Positions 44,827-53,912 of a stretch of 64,000 nucleotides of DNA are shown in pieces. Every line of letters begins with the position of its first letter. Positions within the stretch are counted from its first letter, which is position 1. Made by a program: the position numbers and the translations under genes. This stretch comes from Pseudomonas yamanorum (GTDB lineage Bacteria > Pseudomonadota > Gammaproteobacteria > Pseudomonadales > Pseudomonadaceae): contig NZ_JACARE010000010.1 of assembly GCF_013386765.1 (NCBI RefSeq), positions 1-64,000 on the forward strand, read 5' to 3'. The notes under the pieces were generated by a model. It saw only the letters and a program-made list of their open reading frames with translations, had not been told where the DNA came from and made no database searches.

Positions 44827-45270
44827 ATGCCCCGCACCGTGTATTTCCTCAACGGCCCCAACGCCAACCTGTACGGGCTGGACAAGAACGGCACCTACGG
44901 CAGCGAGAGTTTCGCCAGCATCGAAACCCGCTGCCAGCGCCACGCCACGGAGCTGGGCCTGACCCTGGAGTTTCGCCAGAGCAACCACGAAGGCGTGCTG
45001 GTGGACTGGATTCAGGAAGCCCGGCTCAACGCCCACGCGGTGATCATCAACGCCGCCGGCCTGACCTACAGCTCGGTGCCGATCCTCGATGCGCTGCTGG
45101 CGTTCGACGGCCCGATCATCGAAGCCCACATGAGCAACATCTGGAAGCGCGAGGCTTTCCGGCATCACTCCTATGTATCCAAAGCCGCCACCGGCGTGAT
45201 CGCGGGACTCGGCGCGCTGGGTTATCGCCTGGCCCTGACGGCGGTGGCCGAGCTGCTGGAGGCCGATTGA
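44827..45270 (+). CDS. Type II dehydroquinase-like protein with altered active site
   Basis: 147 aa, same fold and length as AroQ. Numbering runs in register with M. tuberculosis dehydroquinase, so residues compare directly. The catalytic Tyr24 (TYGS), Asn75 (INAAG), His101 (AHMSN) and Arg112 (FRHHS) are kept. The essential lid Arg19 is Asp19 (GLDKNGTYG) and His81 is Tyr81 (LTYSS). It is therefore unlikely to be the shikimate-pathway enzyme and more probably acts on another hydroxy-acid or cyclic intermediate of this locus (inference). GGAGG sits 5 nt before the ATG. Confidence 0.85.
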   Translation: MPRTVYFLNGPNANLYGLDKNGTYGSESFASIETRCQRHATELGLTLEFRQSNHEGVLVDWIQEARLNAHAVIINAAGLTYSSVPILDALLAFDGPIIEAHMSNIWKREAFRHHSYVSKAATGVIAGLGALGYRLALTAVAELLEAD

Positions 45271-45278
45271 AGGGCTTT

Positions 45279-45290
45279 GGTTTTGCCTAA
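45279..45290 (+). promoter_or_regulatory. Shared motif GGTTTTGCCTAA upstream of monooxygenase gene
   Basis: This is an exact 12-bp repeat of 44280-44291, in the same orientation and at a similar distance (90 bp) from the next start codon. It begins 9 bp after the dehydroquinase-like stop, suggesting that the monooxygenase gene has its own co-regulated promoter. Confidence 0.5.
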
Positions 45291-45379
45291 CCTCTACGTT
45301 CAAAAAGCAGAATTTCCGGCTGGCCGGCGCTTGATCACACTGGCCCCTGTCGATGGTCGCTTATCTTTAGGAAGCTCAC

Positions 45380-46630
45380 ATGTCAGTTGAAACAATCAAC
45401 ACCCTGGTGGTCGGCGCAGGCCAGGCGGGAGTCGCCATGAGCGAGCATCTGTCACTCATGGGCGTGCCGCACATCGTGCTGGAGCGCAGCCGCATCGCCG
45501 AGCGCTGGCGGTCGGAGCGCTGGGATTCCCTGGTCGCCAATGGCCCGGCCTGGCACGACCGTTTTCCGGGGATGAAATTCGAGGGCATTTCCCCCGAGAG
45601 CTTCCCGCCGAAAGAGCGCATGGCGGCGTATTTCGAAGACTATGTGAACATGCTCAAGGCGCCGGTGCGCACCGGGGTTGAAGTCCAGCAAGTGGAGCGC
45701 CACGTGGGTCGGCCCGGGTTCAAGGTGACCACGTCGGCCGGGGTGATCGAGGCTGACAATGTGGTTGCCGCGACCGGGCCGTTTCAACGGCCGTCGATCC
45801 CGAACCTGGTGCCCGAACACGCCCAGGTGCAACAGCTTCATTCCTCTGCGTACAAGAACCCTGGCCAGCTCGCCGAAGGGGCGGTACTGGTCGTGGGCGC
45901 CGGTGCATCCGGCTCGCAAATAGCCGAGGAACTGCAAAAGGCCGGCAAGACGGTGTACCTCTCGGTGGGCGAACACTATCGCCCTCCTCGCTCGTATCGT
46001 GGCCGCGACTACTGCTGGTGGCTGGGCGCCCTGGGTTTGTGGGACGAGGTCAAAATCCAGCCGAAGAAGAAGCACGTGGCGTTTGCCGTCAGTGGCTATG
46101 AAGGCGGCAAGACCGTCGACTTCCGCCGCCTGGCGCACCTGGGCATCACACTGGTGGGCGTCACCCGCGCGTGGGAAGACGGCGTGATGGAGTTTGAACC
46201 CGGCCTGGCGGCCAACGTGGCAGAAGGTGACCGTGCCTACTTTGATGTGCTGCGGGATGCCGACACCTATATCGAGCAGAACGGCCTGCCATTTGAGTTT
46301 GAGCCTGACGCGTGGGAACTGCTGCCTGACCCGCAGTGCCTGGTGAACCCGATCCTGAGCCTGGACCTGGCCGAAGCCGGCGTGACCACCATTCTGTGGG
46401 CCACCGGTTTCAGCTTCGATTTCAGCTGGCTGAAGGTGAATGCGTTTGACGAGAAAGGCGAGCCTTTCCACAAGCGAGGGATCTCGGCCCAGAGCGGGAT
46501 TTACTTCCTGGGTTTGCCCAACCTGGTGAACCGAGCGTCTTCGTTCATCTACGGGGTTTGGCACGATGCGAAGTACGTGGCCGACCATATCGTCTTGCAG
46601 AATGACTACAGGGCCTATCGCAAACCCTGA
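45380..46630 (+). CDS. Flavin-containing monooxygenase-type FAD/NAD(P) oxidoreductase
   Basis: 416 aa. The FAD-binding GAGQAG near residue 12 and the NADP-binding GAGASG near residue 170 form the two-dinucleotide-fold layout of FMO/Baeyer-Villiger-like enzymes. ERWRSERWDSLVANGP and ATGPFQRPSIP follow the family. The ATG at 45380 has TAGGAAG upstream. It is transcribed after the RidA/dehydroquinase-like pair with a 109-bp gap holding the repeated motif. It probably oxygenates an N-, S- or carbonyl-containing intermediate. The substrate is unknown. Confidence 0.87.
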   Translation: MSVETINTLVVGAGQAGVAMSEHLSLMGVPHIVLERSRIAERWRSERWDSLVANGPAWHDRFPGMKFEGISPESFPPKERMAAYFEDYVNMLKAPVRTGVEVQQVERHVGRPGFKVTTSAGVIEADNVVAATGPFQRPSIPNLVPEHAQVQQLHSSAYKNPGQLAEGAVLVVGAGASGSQIAEELQKAGKTVYLSVGEHYRPPRSYRGRDYCWWLGALGLWDEVKIQPKKKHVAFAVSGYEGGKTVDFRRLAHLGITLVGVTRAWEDGVMEFEPGLAANVAEGDRAYFDVLRDADTYIEQNGLPFEFEPDAWELLPDPQCLVNPILSLDLAEAGVTTILWATGFSFDFSWLKVNAFDEKGEPFHKRGISAQSGIYFLGLPNLVNRASSFIYGVWHDAKYVADHIVLQNDYRAYRKP

Positions 46631-46696
46631 CGCACTGGCGCGGCCCCGGCAATCCCGGCAGACTGCCCGCAACGAAGCATGGCGGGGAACAACAGG

Positions 46697-47584
46697 ATGG
46701 ATCGGCTGGCGGCGATGGAAACCTATGTCTACGTGGTAGAGACCGGTTCGTTTTCTGCGGCGGCCAGGCGCCTGGACGTCGGGCAACCCGCCATTTCAAA
46801 AACCATCGCACAGCTTGAAGACCATCTGGGCGTGCGCCTGCTGATCCGCTCGACCCGCGGGTTGACGCCCACCGAGGCCGGCACGCTGTTTTTCGAGCAC
46901 GCCAAAAAGGTCATCGAAGGCGCAGATGAAGCCGAGCTCGCCGCACGCGGATCGGCGGCCGGGCTGACCGGCACCCTGCGGATTTCGGCGGCGACCACCT
47001 TCGCCCGCCTGCACGTTCTTCCACACCTTGGCGCGTTCCTGGAGCAGCACCCGCTGCTGGAGGTCGACGTGCGCCTGGACGACCGTTCGATGAACCTGAT
47101 TGAAGAAGGGATCGACGTCGCCTTGCGCATGGGCGACCTCAGTGATTCGAATCTGACGGCGAGAAAAATCAGCCAGTGCCGGCGGTTGGTGATGGCCACG
47201 CCGGCATATTTCCAACGCTGCGGCATGCCCCAATCCCCCGCCGACCTGGCCGATCACGAGGCCGTGATCTATACGCTGGGCGGCGGGGGCACTTCATGGG
47301 CCTTCAAGAAAGACGGCACCGAGCAACCCGCCACCCTCGCCGGCCGTATACGGGTGAGCGCGGCCGAGGGTGTGCGCACGGCGGTGTTGTCGGGCTACAG
47401 CCTCACCGTCTCGTCAGAATGGATGTTCACCCCTGAGCTGGCGAGTGGCGAGGTGGTAGCGGTGCTGGGAGACTGGGCGCTGCCGGAGCTGGACCTGTGG
47501 GCGATCTTCCCCACCGGGCGCATGGCAAGCGCCAAGGCCCGGGCGTTTGTCGGCTTTGTCGAGCAGTTGATGGAAAAGCGTTAA
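46697..47584 (+). CDS. LysR-family transcriptional regulator
   Basis: 295 aa. Typical N-terminus MDRLAAMETYVYVVETGSFS with HTH to about residue 60, then an effector domain (GTLRISAATTFARLHVLPHL, IDVALRMGDLSDSNLTARK). I use the ATG at 46697 (GGGGA at 7 nt) rather than the one 18 nt upstream. It follows the monooxygenase gene on the same strand by 66 bp, and its stop overlaps the facing peroxiredoxin-like stop by 4 nt. The target could be either neighbour. Confidence 0.88.
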   Translation: MDRLAAMETYVYVVETGSFSAAARRLDVGQPAISKTIAQLEDHLGVRLLIRSTRGLTPTEAGTLFFEHAKKVIEGADEAELAARGSAAGLTGTLRISAATTFARLHVLPHLGAFLEQHPLLEVDVRLDDRSMNLIEEGIDVALRMGDLSDSNLTARKISQCRRLVMATPAYFQRCGMPQSPADLADHEAVIYTLGGGGTSWAFKKDGTEQPATLAGRIRVSAAEGVRTAVLSGYSLTVSSEWMFTPELASGEVVAVLGDWALPELDLWAIFPTGRMASAKARAFVGFVEQLMEKR

Positions 47585-48237
47585 CCCTGCAGCGCGGGAA
47601 GCAACTCGGCAGGGTCCGGGCGGCGGGTGTAGTCCGGGTTGACCTCGGCGTAAGTGATCACGCCGTCCTGGCCGATCACGAAACGCGCCGGCATGGGCAA
47701 CACCCAATCCGGATTGTTGTTGAAGGCCGGCAGGTCGTTGCCGAACGACTTGTACAGGTCCACCAGATAGTCGGGCAATTTGAAACGCAGGCCGAAGGCA
47801 TCGGCCACGTCGCTCAGGGTGTCGGACAGAATCGGGAAGCTCAGCTTGTTCTCGCGCACCGACTTGCGGCTGTTCACATTGTTCTGCGGAGAAATCGCCA
47901 CCAGGCTTGCCCCCAACTCGCGAAACGCCGGCAAGGCTTGTTCCAGGGCTTGCAGCTCCATGTTGCAGTACGGGCACCAAACGCCACGATAGAAGGTGAT
48001 GACCAGCGGGCCCTTGGCCAACAAGTCCACCGAGGAAACCGGGTTGCCGTCCGGGTCGTTGAGCTTGAAGGCCGGGGCTTTGTCGCCGACCTTCAGCGCG
48101 CGTTCGGCCTGGCCGGTGGCGATCAATTCGTCGGTGGCGCGCTTCATCACAACGTGCACCTGGGGTGGCGCGTTATAGGGTGGTTTGCCGGCGACGAAGT
48201 CCGCTTTGAAGGCATCGAGTTTTGCTTGAAGAGTCAT
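47581..48237 (-). CDS. Peroxiredoxin-like (AhpC/TSA fold) protein
   Basis: 218 aa. A helical N-terminal extension (about 45 residues) is followed by a thioredoxin fold with the redox pair Cys88-x-x-Cys91 (YRGVWCPYCNMEL) and VAISPQNNVNSRKS. This matches the AhpC/TSA 'peroxiredoxin-like' group, probably a cytosolic thiol peroxidase or disulfide reductase. The ATG at 48237 is preferred to a longer frame. It ends tail-to-tail with the LysR gene, overlapping 4 nt. Confidence 0.87.
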   Translation of the reverse strand: MTLQAKLDAFKADFVAGKPPYNAPPQVHVVMKRATDELIATGQAERALKVGDKAPAFKLNDPDGNPVSSVDLLAKGPLVITFYRGVWCPYCNMELQALEQALPAFRELGASLVAISPQNNVNSRKSVRENKLSFPILSDTLSDVADAFGLRFKLPDYLVDLYKSFGNDLPAFNNNPDWVLPMPARFVIGQDGVITYAEVNPDYTRRPDPAELLPALQG

Positions 48238-48383
48238 GTTCGGTTCCTGGCATGGGGGCGGTTGACCGCCCGGATTTAATCGCCAGACCAGCATTGCTGT
48301 TTACAGGGTGCGGTAGTAGAGAGGCTGAAAGCATAGGAGCTATTCTTCCCAGGAATGCTCCCCCTGTGGTGAGGTTGCCCGGC

Positions 48384-48971
48384 TCAGTGCACCCGGATCA
48401 ACCGCTGGATCGTCGGCTGAACAATCGTCCTGAACGTCTCGGGGGCACCGAATGCACGGGCGGCCAACATGGCCCCATGCACCGTCGCCATCAAGGCCAT
48501 CGCTTCGACAGCCGGCTCGCCCGCAACGTGAAACTGCCGGGTGGCCTGCCCCTTCTCGATAACGGAGGTCAGCCAGGTGGTCAGGTCCTCAAAGTGCCCG
48601 CGAACCTCGTCTGCGATCTCACTGGGGATCATCGGAAGCTCGGCTGCCAGCATCGCGCAAATACAGAATGAAGACGTGCCGTCGAGAATGCAGCTGGACC
48701 AATAATCGACATAGGCATTGATCTCTGCCAGCGGATCGCCGAGCTGTTGTGCCAGGTGGGCCATGCCTTCCCGTGCTTCTTCCCGATAGCGAATGACGAC
48801 GTTACGCACCAGTTCGGCCTTGCTTGGAAAGTGGTGATGGATACTCGCCTTGCTGATGCCGACCCGTTGCGAAATATCGGCGTAGCTGAAACTGTTGTAG
48901 CCACCCGCGGCAAGCAGCAATCGGGCGTGTGCCACAATTTCGGCGGCCTTGGGGGAAAGTTGTTCACTCAT
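48384..48971 (-). CDS. TetR-family transcriptional repressor
   Basis: 195 aa. The HTH is GGYNSFSYADISQRVGISKASIHHHFPSK (residues about 23-50), followed by an all-helical ligand domain with four cysteines (SCILDGTSSFCICAM). A palindromic operator-like site lies 58 bp upstream (49030-49045), and a near-identical one precedes the adjacent membrane-protein gene, so the protein probably represses both itself and that gene. The inducing ligand is unknown. Confidence 0.9.
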   Translation of the reverse strand: MSEQLSPKAAEIVAHARLLLAAGGYNSFSYADISQRVGISKASIHHHFPSKAELVRNVVIRYREEAREGMAHLAQQLGDPLAEINAYVDYWSSCILDGTSSFCICAMLAAELPMIPSEIADEVRGHFEDLTTWLTSVIEKGQATRQFHVAGEPAVEAMALMATVHGAMLAARAFGAPETFRTIVQPTIQRLIRVH

Positions 48972-49029
48972 GACACGAATCCATCAACAAATAGCAATTG
49001 GAACACCGCAAAACGGGCTCATGAAAATC

Positions 49030-49045
49030 AAACCTACTGGTTGGT
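49030..49045. promoter_or_regulatory. TetR operator-like site upstream of tetR gene
   Basis: AAACCTACTGGTTGGT lies 58 bp before the TetR start. The core ACC-TACTGG-TTGGT is pseudo-palindromic. It differs at only one position from the site at 49656-49671, which precedes the membrane-protein gene. This is the pattern of an autoregulated TetR system. Confidence 0.7.
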
Positions 49046-49078
49046 CAGCAGCCCGTCAACGACGTGGTCCATCAATTT

Positions 49079-49582
49079 CTATGCACGTGCCATTTCGCTG
49101 TTTCGCGCATAAATCCGCCAGCACTGCGCGGCAAAACCGATAGCGAACAGAGCGAGAAAAACCAGCAACGTGCCCAGCACGGCTGGCGAGCCAGGGCCGT
49201 CGGCCAGCGGGTGGGCGACCGGTAGCCGGGTCAGGGTTTCGTTGACGCCGGGCACCAGCGACAGGAAAAAACTGAACGACAGCCCGAAGGTCGACAGGTA
49301 CGGGCGAAGCCTGCCCAGGAAGGTCACCCGCCGCACAAACACGCCGCCAAAAGCCGCAAGCAGGATCACGAGGCCGAACGCATGCCCAGGGTTCAAACCG
49401 CCCGTGCTTGAGACCCCAAAAGAAGTGATAACCGCCAGTGTCAATCCGGCCAGGTAGACCTTGCCGGAGCGTGTCAGCGTGTCGATTTTCAGATAGCGGG
49501 CGAAGCTGTAGAGGCCCGCAACAACAGGGACCAAACTGATCAGCGTATGGATCGCGCCAAGGGATGAAATGGGATGAGTCAT
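49079..49582 (-). CDS. Small integral membrane protein, TetR-linked
   Basis: 167 aa with four to five hydrophobic helices (SSLGAIHTLISLVPVVAGLYSF, VYLAGLTLAVITSFGV, GHAFGLVILLAAFGGVFV, then VLGTLLVFLALFAIGFAA). It has a histidine in helix 1 and GLNPGHAF in the loop before helix 3. I do not recognise a characterised family. Some such proteins are called DUF2306-like, but I am not sure. A TetR operator-like site sits 74 bp upstream, and the regulator gene follows 107 bp downstream. Confidence 0.8.
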   Translation of the reverse strand: MTHPISSLGAIHTLISLVPVVAGLYSFARYLKIDTLTRSGKVYLAGLTLAVITSFGVSSTGGLNPGHAFGLVILLAAFGGVFVRRVTFLGRLRPYLSTFGLSFSFFLSLVPGVNETLTRLPVAHPLADGPGSPAVLGTLLVFLALFAIGFAAQCWRIYARNSEMARA

Positions 49583-49655
49583 GGGTAGCTCTCTCAAGAC
49601 AGGAACGAATCAGCACCACAGGCTGTGGAGCCGGAAGGTGGCACATCGCGAAACC

Positions 49656-49671
49656 AAACCTACTAGTTGGT
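49656..49671. promoter_or_regulatory. TetR operator-like site upstream of membrane-protein gene
   Basis: AAACCTACTAGTTGGT is extended to CCTAC-TAGTTG-GTAGG (49659-49674), a perfect 5-bp inverted repeat. It is the partner of the site at 49030-49045 and lies 74 bp before the membrane-protein start on the minus strand. Confidence 0.7.
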
Positions 49672-49852
49672 AGGGTGACTGTCAAGCAGCTGTCTTCTGA
49701 GTTCCAGGCACTCCAGCAGTTGTAGGGGTCACCTCCCCTCATATGCCGAAAACAACTGCATTTCCCAACATTGCGCAGGGTGCCGCCCGGCATTTCGCCA
49801 ACCCATAATGAACCGACAACAATAAAGGGGCTCACCCCGGGGCGCGTAAGCC

Positions 49853-50818
49853 ATGTACAAAGACCATATCGTCAAGACCCGCATGACTGACAGCGCCGCC
49901 TTCATGGGCGCAATCGCCGTCGTGATCTTCATCATCACGCTGGCCTGCGGGGTGGGTGACGGCCGCCTTTCCCATTTGATGGGCCCCATCGTTCTCGACC
50001 TGAAGGCACCACTGGCGCGCGACATTGCAGTGGGCGGCACGTTCACCATAACGGTGGTGCTGAACCTCTTCATCCTCGGCCGCTTTCCCTTGCGCGCACA
50101 GATCATCACGGTGTGGTGCGAGTTGCTGGTGCTGTTCCTACTGTTCTTCGACACCTTCAACCTCTCCTACAGTTTCATCGCGACCAAGATCGGTTTCATG
50201 ATCACCCAAGGGGTTTTCACTACCGTCTATGTATCGGCGATCTCCATTGCGATCGCATTCGTCCTGGCCTTGCTGGGCGCCACCGCCCGCTTGTCGTCCA
50301 ACGGTTTCGCGATTGCGATTGCCAGCTTCTACACCTCGTTTTTCCGCGGTGTTCCGCTGCTGATCCAGATCTATCTGATTTACCTGGGCATCCCTCAGCT
50401 CGGTTATGTGGTCGGCGCTGTTCCGGCCGGCATCCTGGCGCTCTCGCTGTGTTATGGCGCCTACATGACGGAGATCTTCCGTGCGGGCATCAGCAGCATT
50501 TCACGGGGCCAGTGGGAAGCCTCGCGGGCGATTGGCCTGAATCCTTTCCAGACCATGACCCGGGTGATTCTTCCGCAGTCCATGCGCCTGATCATTCCGC
50601 CAACCGGCAACCAGTTCATCTCGATGCTCAAGGACAGTTCGCTGGTGTCGGTGATCGGGGTCTGGGAGTTGATGTTCCTGGCGCGAACCCAGGGACGCGC
50701 CGAATTCCGGCACCTGGAAATGCTCATCACCGCGGCCGTGCTGTATTGGCTGCTGTCGATCGTGCTGGAAACCGTCCAGGCCCGCCTGGAAAAACACTTC
50801 AACCGCGCCCATCGCTGA
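49853..50818 (+). CDS. Polar amino-acid ABC transporter permease with extended N-terminus
   Basis: 321 aa, about 100 longer than usual HisM/GlnP permeases. The first 110 residues add two or three hydrophobic segments (FMGAIAVVIFIITLACGVG, FTITVVLNLFILG, VLFLLFFDTFNL). The standard domain follows, with the EASRAIGLNPFQTMTRVILPQ coupling loop. An internal ATG 30 nt downstream is an alternative start, but the extra TMs remain. It is the first gene of a permease-ATPase-binding protein-oxidase-Lrp set. Confidence 0.9.
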   Translation: MYKDHIVKTRMTDSAAFMGAIAVVIFIITLACGVGDGRLSHLMGPIVLDLKAPLARDIAVGGTFTITVVLNLFILGRFPLRAQIITVWCELLVLFLLFFDTFNLSYSFIATKIGFMITQGVFTTVYVSAISIAIAFVLALLGATARLSSNGFAIAIASFYTSFFRGVPLLIQIYLIYLGIPQLGYVVGAVPAGILALSLCYGAYMTEIFRAGISSISRGQWEASRAIGLNPFQTMTRVILPQSMRLIIPPTGNQFISMLKDSSLVSVIGVWELMFLARTQGRAEFRHLEMLITAAVLYWLLSIVLETVQARLEKHFNRAHR

Positions 50819-50833
50819 ACCAGGAGCATGACG

Positions 50834-51598
<765 letters not shown>

Positions 51599-51663
51599 GA
51601 AGCACCGTCGGACATCGACCAAAACAACAAAAAACCGTACTCACGATATCTGGAGGCTTACCC

Positions 51664-52503
51664 ATGATCTCGCTCACTCGCTTAGTCGCAGCAGCCACTG
51701 TCGCCACCGCCCTCGCCGGCCTTACAGGCGCAGCCTGGGCGGGCTCGACCCTCGACCGTATCCATGAAACCAAGGTGATCAAAGTGGCCACCTCTGCCAA
51801 CTGGCCACCGCAATCGTTCCTCGGGCCGGACAACAAACTGCAAGGGTTTGATATCGATGTCGCCAGCGAGATCGCCAAACGCCTGGGCAGCAAAGTCGAC
51901 TTCGTGACGCCCGAGTACGGGATCATCACCGCGGGCCGCTGGTCGAGCCGCTGGGACTTGTCGGTGGGCTCCATGACGCCCACCACCGAGCGCACCCGCG
52001 TGCTCGACTTTCCCGCCATCTACTACTACACGCCGTATGTATTCGCGGTGCACAAGGACGCAGCCGGGACCAAGCTGGCGGACCTGAACGGCAAGATCAT
52101 CGGCGTCGAAGCCGGTACCACTTCCGAGGACTACATCAACCGTCGCCTGAAGATCGACGCCGCCGATGTGCCGCCGTTCACTTACGACGTCACACCCGGC
52201 GAGGTTCGCACCTACGGCGACAGCATGGGCCCGCTGGATGACCTGCGCATGGGTAACGGGGTGCGGCTGAATGCAACCCTGTCCGCCCTGCCCACCATCG
52301 TCGCGGCCGTCAAGAATGGCTACCCCATCGTCCGGGTGGAAGGCAAACCGGCCTACTACGAACCCCTGGCCATCGCCGTGGACAAGGGCGATGAAGCCTT
52401 CAACAGCGCGCTGACCAAGATCGTCGCCGAGATGAAAACCGACGGCACGCTCAAGCAACTGTCTGAAAAATGGTACGGCGCCGACCTCACCCAGGTGCAA
52501 TAA
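51664..52503 (+). CDS. Periplasmic amino-acid-binding protein
   Basis: 279 aa. A signal peptide (MISLTRLVAAATVATALAGL, cleavage near AWA) is followed by SBP_bac_3 features: KVIKVATSANWPPQSFLGPDNKLQGFDIDVASEIAKRL would be the first lobe, and LSVGSMTPTTERTRVLDFP the hinge. A ribosome site (TGGAGG) precedes the ATG. It belongs to the importer encoded just upstream. The ligand is unknown and probably matches the substrate of the FAD oxidase that follows. Confidence 0.92.
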   Translation: MISLTRLVAAATVATALAGLTGAAWAGSTLDRIHETKVIKVATSANWPPQSFLGPDNKLQGFDIDVASEIAKRLGSKVDFVTPEYGIITAGRWSSRWDLSVGSMTPTTERTRVLDFPAIYYYTPYVFAVHKDAAGTKLADLNGKIIGVEAGTTSEDYINRRLKIDAADVPPFTYDVTPGEVRTYGDSMGPLDDLRMGNGVRLNATLSALPTIVAAVKNGYPIVRVEGKPAYYEPLAIAVDKGDEAFNSALTKIVAEMKTDGTLKQLSEKWYGADLTQVQ

Positions 52504-52584
52504 AAACCCCACAGGCCCTACAGGCGCCCGTCCTCGACGCGGCGCGCTGTACGCCTGCGCCGCAAAAAAAGGACGACGGACTTC

Positions 52585-53892
52585 ATGTACACCTACAACA
52601 ACAATTACTACACCGCCACGATGCGCGACACCACCGAACGCGCGGCGCTGTGCCGCAATGCCCAGGCCGATGTCTGTGTGATCGGCGCCGGGCTGGCGGG
52701 GCTCAGCGCGGCGTGGGAACTGGTCTCGCGGGGGCAGTCCGTGGTGCTGCTGGACGCCGGCCGTGTGGCCTGGGGCGCGTCGGGGCGTAACGGCGGGTTC
52801 GTGCTGCAAGGCTGGTCCGAAGGCTTGTCCTCCATCGAGCGGCGCTGCGGTAAACCCACGGCTGCCGCGCTGTTCAAGCTGTCCCTTGAAGGGGTCGACA
52901 TCGTGCGGGGCATGATCGCCCACCATCAATTCCCCGGCTGCACGCCCACCCCCGGAAAGCTGAGCGTGGTGCGCTACGAAGACGGCGATAACCTGCAACG
53001 CATGCGCGACAAAATGGCGGCGGATTTCGACTTTCACCTCGACTACCTGGACCGCCAGGCGGTGCGTGAAAAGCTCAAGACCGAGCGCTATTTTCAGGCA
53101 CTGCGCGACAACCACGGCTTTCACTTCCACCCGTTGAACTATTGCCTGGGCCTGGCCCAACTGATCGAACACAGCGGTGGCAGAATCCATGAGCGCTCGC
53201 CCATGACCCGCGTCGAGAGCCGCAACGGGCGACACCGGGTGATCACCGACCAGGGCAGCGTCGATTGCGCCCATGTGGTGTATTGCTGCGGCGGCTACGG
53301 CGGGCCTGAGTTCGGCAAGCTGCGCCGCGCCTTCCTGCCCATCGCAACCTATGCGGTGCTGACCGAGCCTCTGGGTGATCGCCTGGCAGAGGCGGTGTGT
53401 ACCACCGAGGCCGTGGGCGATAACCGCCGGGCCTCGGACTATTACCGCATCGTCGAGGGCGACCGGCTGCTGTGGGGCGGTCGCATTACCACCCGCAACC
53501 TGCAGGATGAAAAGCGCCTGGGCCAGCTGCTGACCCAAGACATCCTCGACGTGTATCCGCAATTGCGCGGCATCAAGATCGACAAAGCCTGGTCCGGGCT
53601 GATGGGCTATGCGCGGCACAAAATGCCGCACATCGGCCCCCTCGGGCAGGGCTTGTGGACATGTACATCATTTGGTGGCCATGGTATGAACACCGCGCCG
53701 ATTGGTGCACGGGTGATCGCCGAAGCGATCTGCAGCGAAACCGATCGCTACCGACTGTTCGATGCCTACGGCCTGGAATGGAACGGCGGCCCCCTGGGCC
53801 CGGCGGCGGCACAAACGGTTTACGCGGGCCTGAAGATGATGGACCTGTTTCAGGAAAGGCGTTCACAACACCGAGCGACTCATAAGAACTGA
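52585..53892 (+). CDS. FAD-dependent amino-acid/amine oxidase (DAO family, PuuB-like)
   Basis: 435 aa. FAD motif GAGLAGLSAAWEL near residue 33, then WGASGRNGGFVLQGWSEG, the DAO-family second motif seen in gamma-glutamylputrescine oxidase-type enzymes, and a C-terminal FGGHGMNTAPIGARVIAEAI. It should oxidise a primary or secondary amine imported by the preceding transporter, giving an aldehyde or keto acid, ammonia and reduced acceptor. The N-terminal ten residues (YTYNNNYYTA) are oddly Tyr/Asn-rich. It starts 82 bp after the binding protein. Confidence 0.88.
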   Translation: MYTYNNNYYTATMRDTTERAALCRNAQADVCVIGAGLAGLSAAWELVSRGQSVVLLDAGRVAWGASGRNGGFVLQGWSEGLSSIERRCGKPTAAALFKLSLEGVDIVRGMIAHHQFPGCTPTPGKLSVVRYEDGDNLQRMRDKMAADFDFHLDYLDRQAVREKLKTERYFQALRDNHGFHFHPLNYCLGLAQLIEHSGGRIHERSPMTRVESRNGRHRVITDQGSVDCAHVVYCCGGYGGPEFGKLRRAFLPIATYAVLTEPLGDRLAEAVCTTEAVGDNRRASDYYRIVEGDRLLWGGRITTRNLQDEKRLGQLLTQDILDVYPQLRGIKIDKAWSGLMGYARHKMPHIGPLGQGLWTCTSFGGHGMNTAPIGARVIAEAICSETDRYRLFDAYGLEWNGGPLGPAAAQTVYAGLKMMDLFQERRSQHRATHKN

Positions 53893-53912
53893 AACCCAGC
53901 GAGGTCAATGAC

